Source: Romboutsia faecis (GTDB lineage: Bacteria; Bacillota; Clostridia; Peptostreptococcales; Peptostreptococcaceae). Taken from it: a stretch of DNA of 64,000 nucleotides. Below the pieces are notes generated by a model. That model ran no database searches. It was not told where the DNA came from and worked only from the letters and a program-made list of their open reading frames with translations. The stretch is taken from assembly GCF_014323405.1 (NCBI RefSeq), contig NZ_JACRWE010000003.1:434001-498000 (forward strand), given 5' to 3'. Shown here piece after piece: positions 63,303 through 64,000 of this stretch. Both the position numbers and the translations under genes were made by a program. Within the stretch, counting starts at the first letter, position 1, and every line of letters starts with the position of its first letter.

Positions 63303-64000
63303 TTAAATGTCTAATGTCATCATATTTACTATTGCATTTGTTGTTATATATAACTCGTCTAAATTTAAGTATTCATTTAATGCGTGTGGATTATATACCC
63401 CCATACTAATAATTGCACAATCATATCCTTTTTCAGCAAGTATATTAGCATCACTTCCTCCACCTATCACCATTGGATTCGGAATAATTCCTGATAATTT
63501 CATACTTTTCTCTGTTAACTTATAAATATAACTTTCTTTTAAAAGTTCAAAGGATGGATACGAGTTTTTATTTTTAAATTTATATGTAGTGTTGAATTTT
63601 TTAGCTGCTTCTTCACAACAAATCCTCATTTTTTCTATTTCTTCTTCCAACTTATCCATTGAATGGGCTCTTATCTCAACACTAAAACTTACACTATCAG
63701 TTACTATATTAGTAGCTCCACCCCCTTTTATTTCTCCAATATTAGAAGTTGTTTCACTATCAATTCTTCCTATATTCATATTTGATATTGCGTTGCTTGC
63801 AACTACAATTGCATTTATTCCTTTTTCAGGTTCTATGCCTGCATGCGCTTTTTTCCCATAGAATGTAATATCTATATGTTCTTTTGACGGTGCTTTATAA
63901 GCAATTGTACCTGGTTTCCCGACTGAATCTATTATCACTACATTTTTTACAGGTAAATCATCACAATCTAAGTTTTTACACCCATACATACCTATTTCTT
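63303..64000 (-). CDS. M20-family peptidase, 5' end cut by window edge
   Basis: The visible ~232 residues are the C-terminal part of a PepT-like M20 peptidase, whose frame stays open to base 64000 (it reads EIGMYG across the edge). The dimerisation domain appears as KKAHAGIEPEKGINAI and GEIKGGGATNIVTDSV; the end has VIGGGSDANI with the metal-site residues, and NPHALNEYL. It would cleave amide bonds of tripeptides or similar compounds, and is paired with the AbgT transporter gene. Confidence 0.9.
   Translation of the reverse strand, partial: EIGMYGCKNLDCDDLPVKNVVIIDSVGKPGTIAYKAPSKEHIDITFYGKKAHAGIEPEKGINAIVVASNAISNMNIGRIDSETTSNIGEIKGGGATNIVTDSVSFSVEIRAHSMDKLEEEIEKMRICCEEAAKKFNTTYKFKNKNSYPSFELLKESYIYKLTEKSMKLSGIIPNPMVIGGGSDANILAEKGYDCAIISMGVYNPHALNEYLNLDELYITTNAIVNMMTLDI

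Noticed and set aside
1..64000. tRNA, rRNA, insertion sequence or prophage genes
   Set aside because: No cloverleaf with the usual T-loop sequence, no rRNA segment, and no transposase, integrase or phage structural protein was recognised.

Overview
The window is AT-rich, densely coded DNA from a low-GC Firmicute. The gene set fits an anaerobic member of the Clostridia, most likely Peptostreptococcaceae (Clostridioides, Paraclostridium, Romboutsia or Terrisporobacter type): a Bce-type module, a QueT gene under a preQ1 riboswitch, a BMP-family ABC importer, the yqeB/yqeC/mocA-type selenium-molybdenum cofactor genes, and a PilZ-containing cellulose-synthase-like operon. The genus assignment is inference from gene content, because no rRNA or tRNA gene is present. 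Most genes lie on the minus strand and have strong AGGAGG-like ribosome binding sites. Most transcription units end in clear hairpin-plus-T terminators.

Layout. 0-1.2 kb: 5' part of aspartokinase under a lysine riboswitch. 1.3-5.8 kb: uncharacterised and membrane/envelope genes. 6-14 kb: glutaminyl-tRNA synthetase, a lipid kinase, a LUD protein, a ferredoxin-type protein, an isolated 44-codon gene with its own promoter, operator and terminator, homoserine dehydrogenase and an aminotransferase. 15-21 kb: five-gene operon of an M20 amidohydrolase and a BMP-type ABC importer. 21.5-27.2 kb: four-gene exopolysaccharide operon (PilZ glycosyltransferase, Ig-like membrane protein, MBOAT and DHHW acyltransferase proteins). 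27.5-28.9 kb: an unusual plus-strand island with a twice-frameshifted gene and a related gene containing 36-bp tandem repeats. 29-37 kb: ABC-F ATPase, two-component system, heptad-repeat protein and MMPL transporter. 37-41 kb: cofactor genes, a degenerate FtsZ-like protein, and QueT with its riboswitch. 41-53 kb: mixed transporters, a GGDEF protein and small membrane proteins. 53-60 kb: MarR-TauE operon, a decayed ammonium transporter, a complete BceRSAB module, and an OhrR-like regulator next to glutathione peroxidase. 60-64 kb: amidohydrolase, AbgT transporter and M20 peptidase.

Functional links. Aspartokinase and homoserine dehydrogenase both belong to the aspartate family of amino acids. 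The GGDEF protein could make the c-di-GMP that the PilZ domain of the polysaccharide synthase should bind. Two separate loci (15-21 kb and 60.5-64 kb) pair a small-molecule transporter with an M20 amidohydrolase, which suggests uptake of amide- or peptide-linked compounds.

The most unusual items are the double-frameshift/repeat-gene island, the FtsZ-like protein without the GTPase signature, the autonomous 44-codon gene with an operator on its -10 box, small membrane-protein genes including one with an apparent CTG start, and the decayed amt gene. No CRISPR array, prophage, insertion sequence, rRNA or tRNA was recognised.
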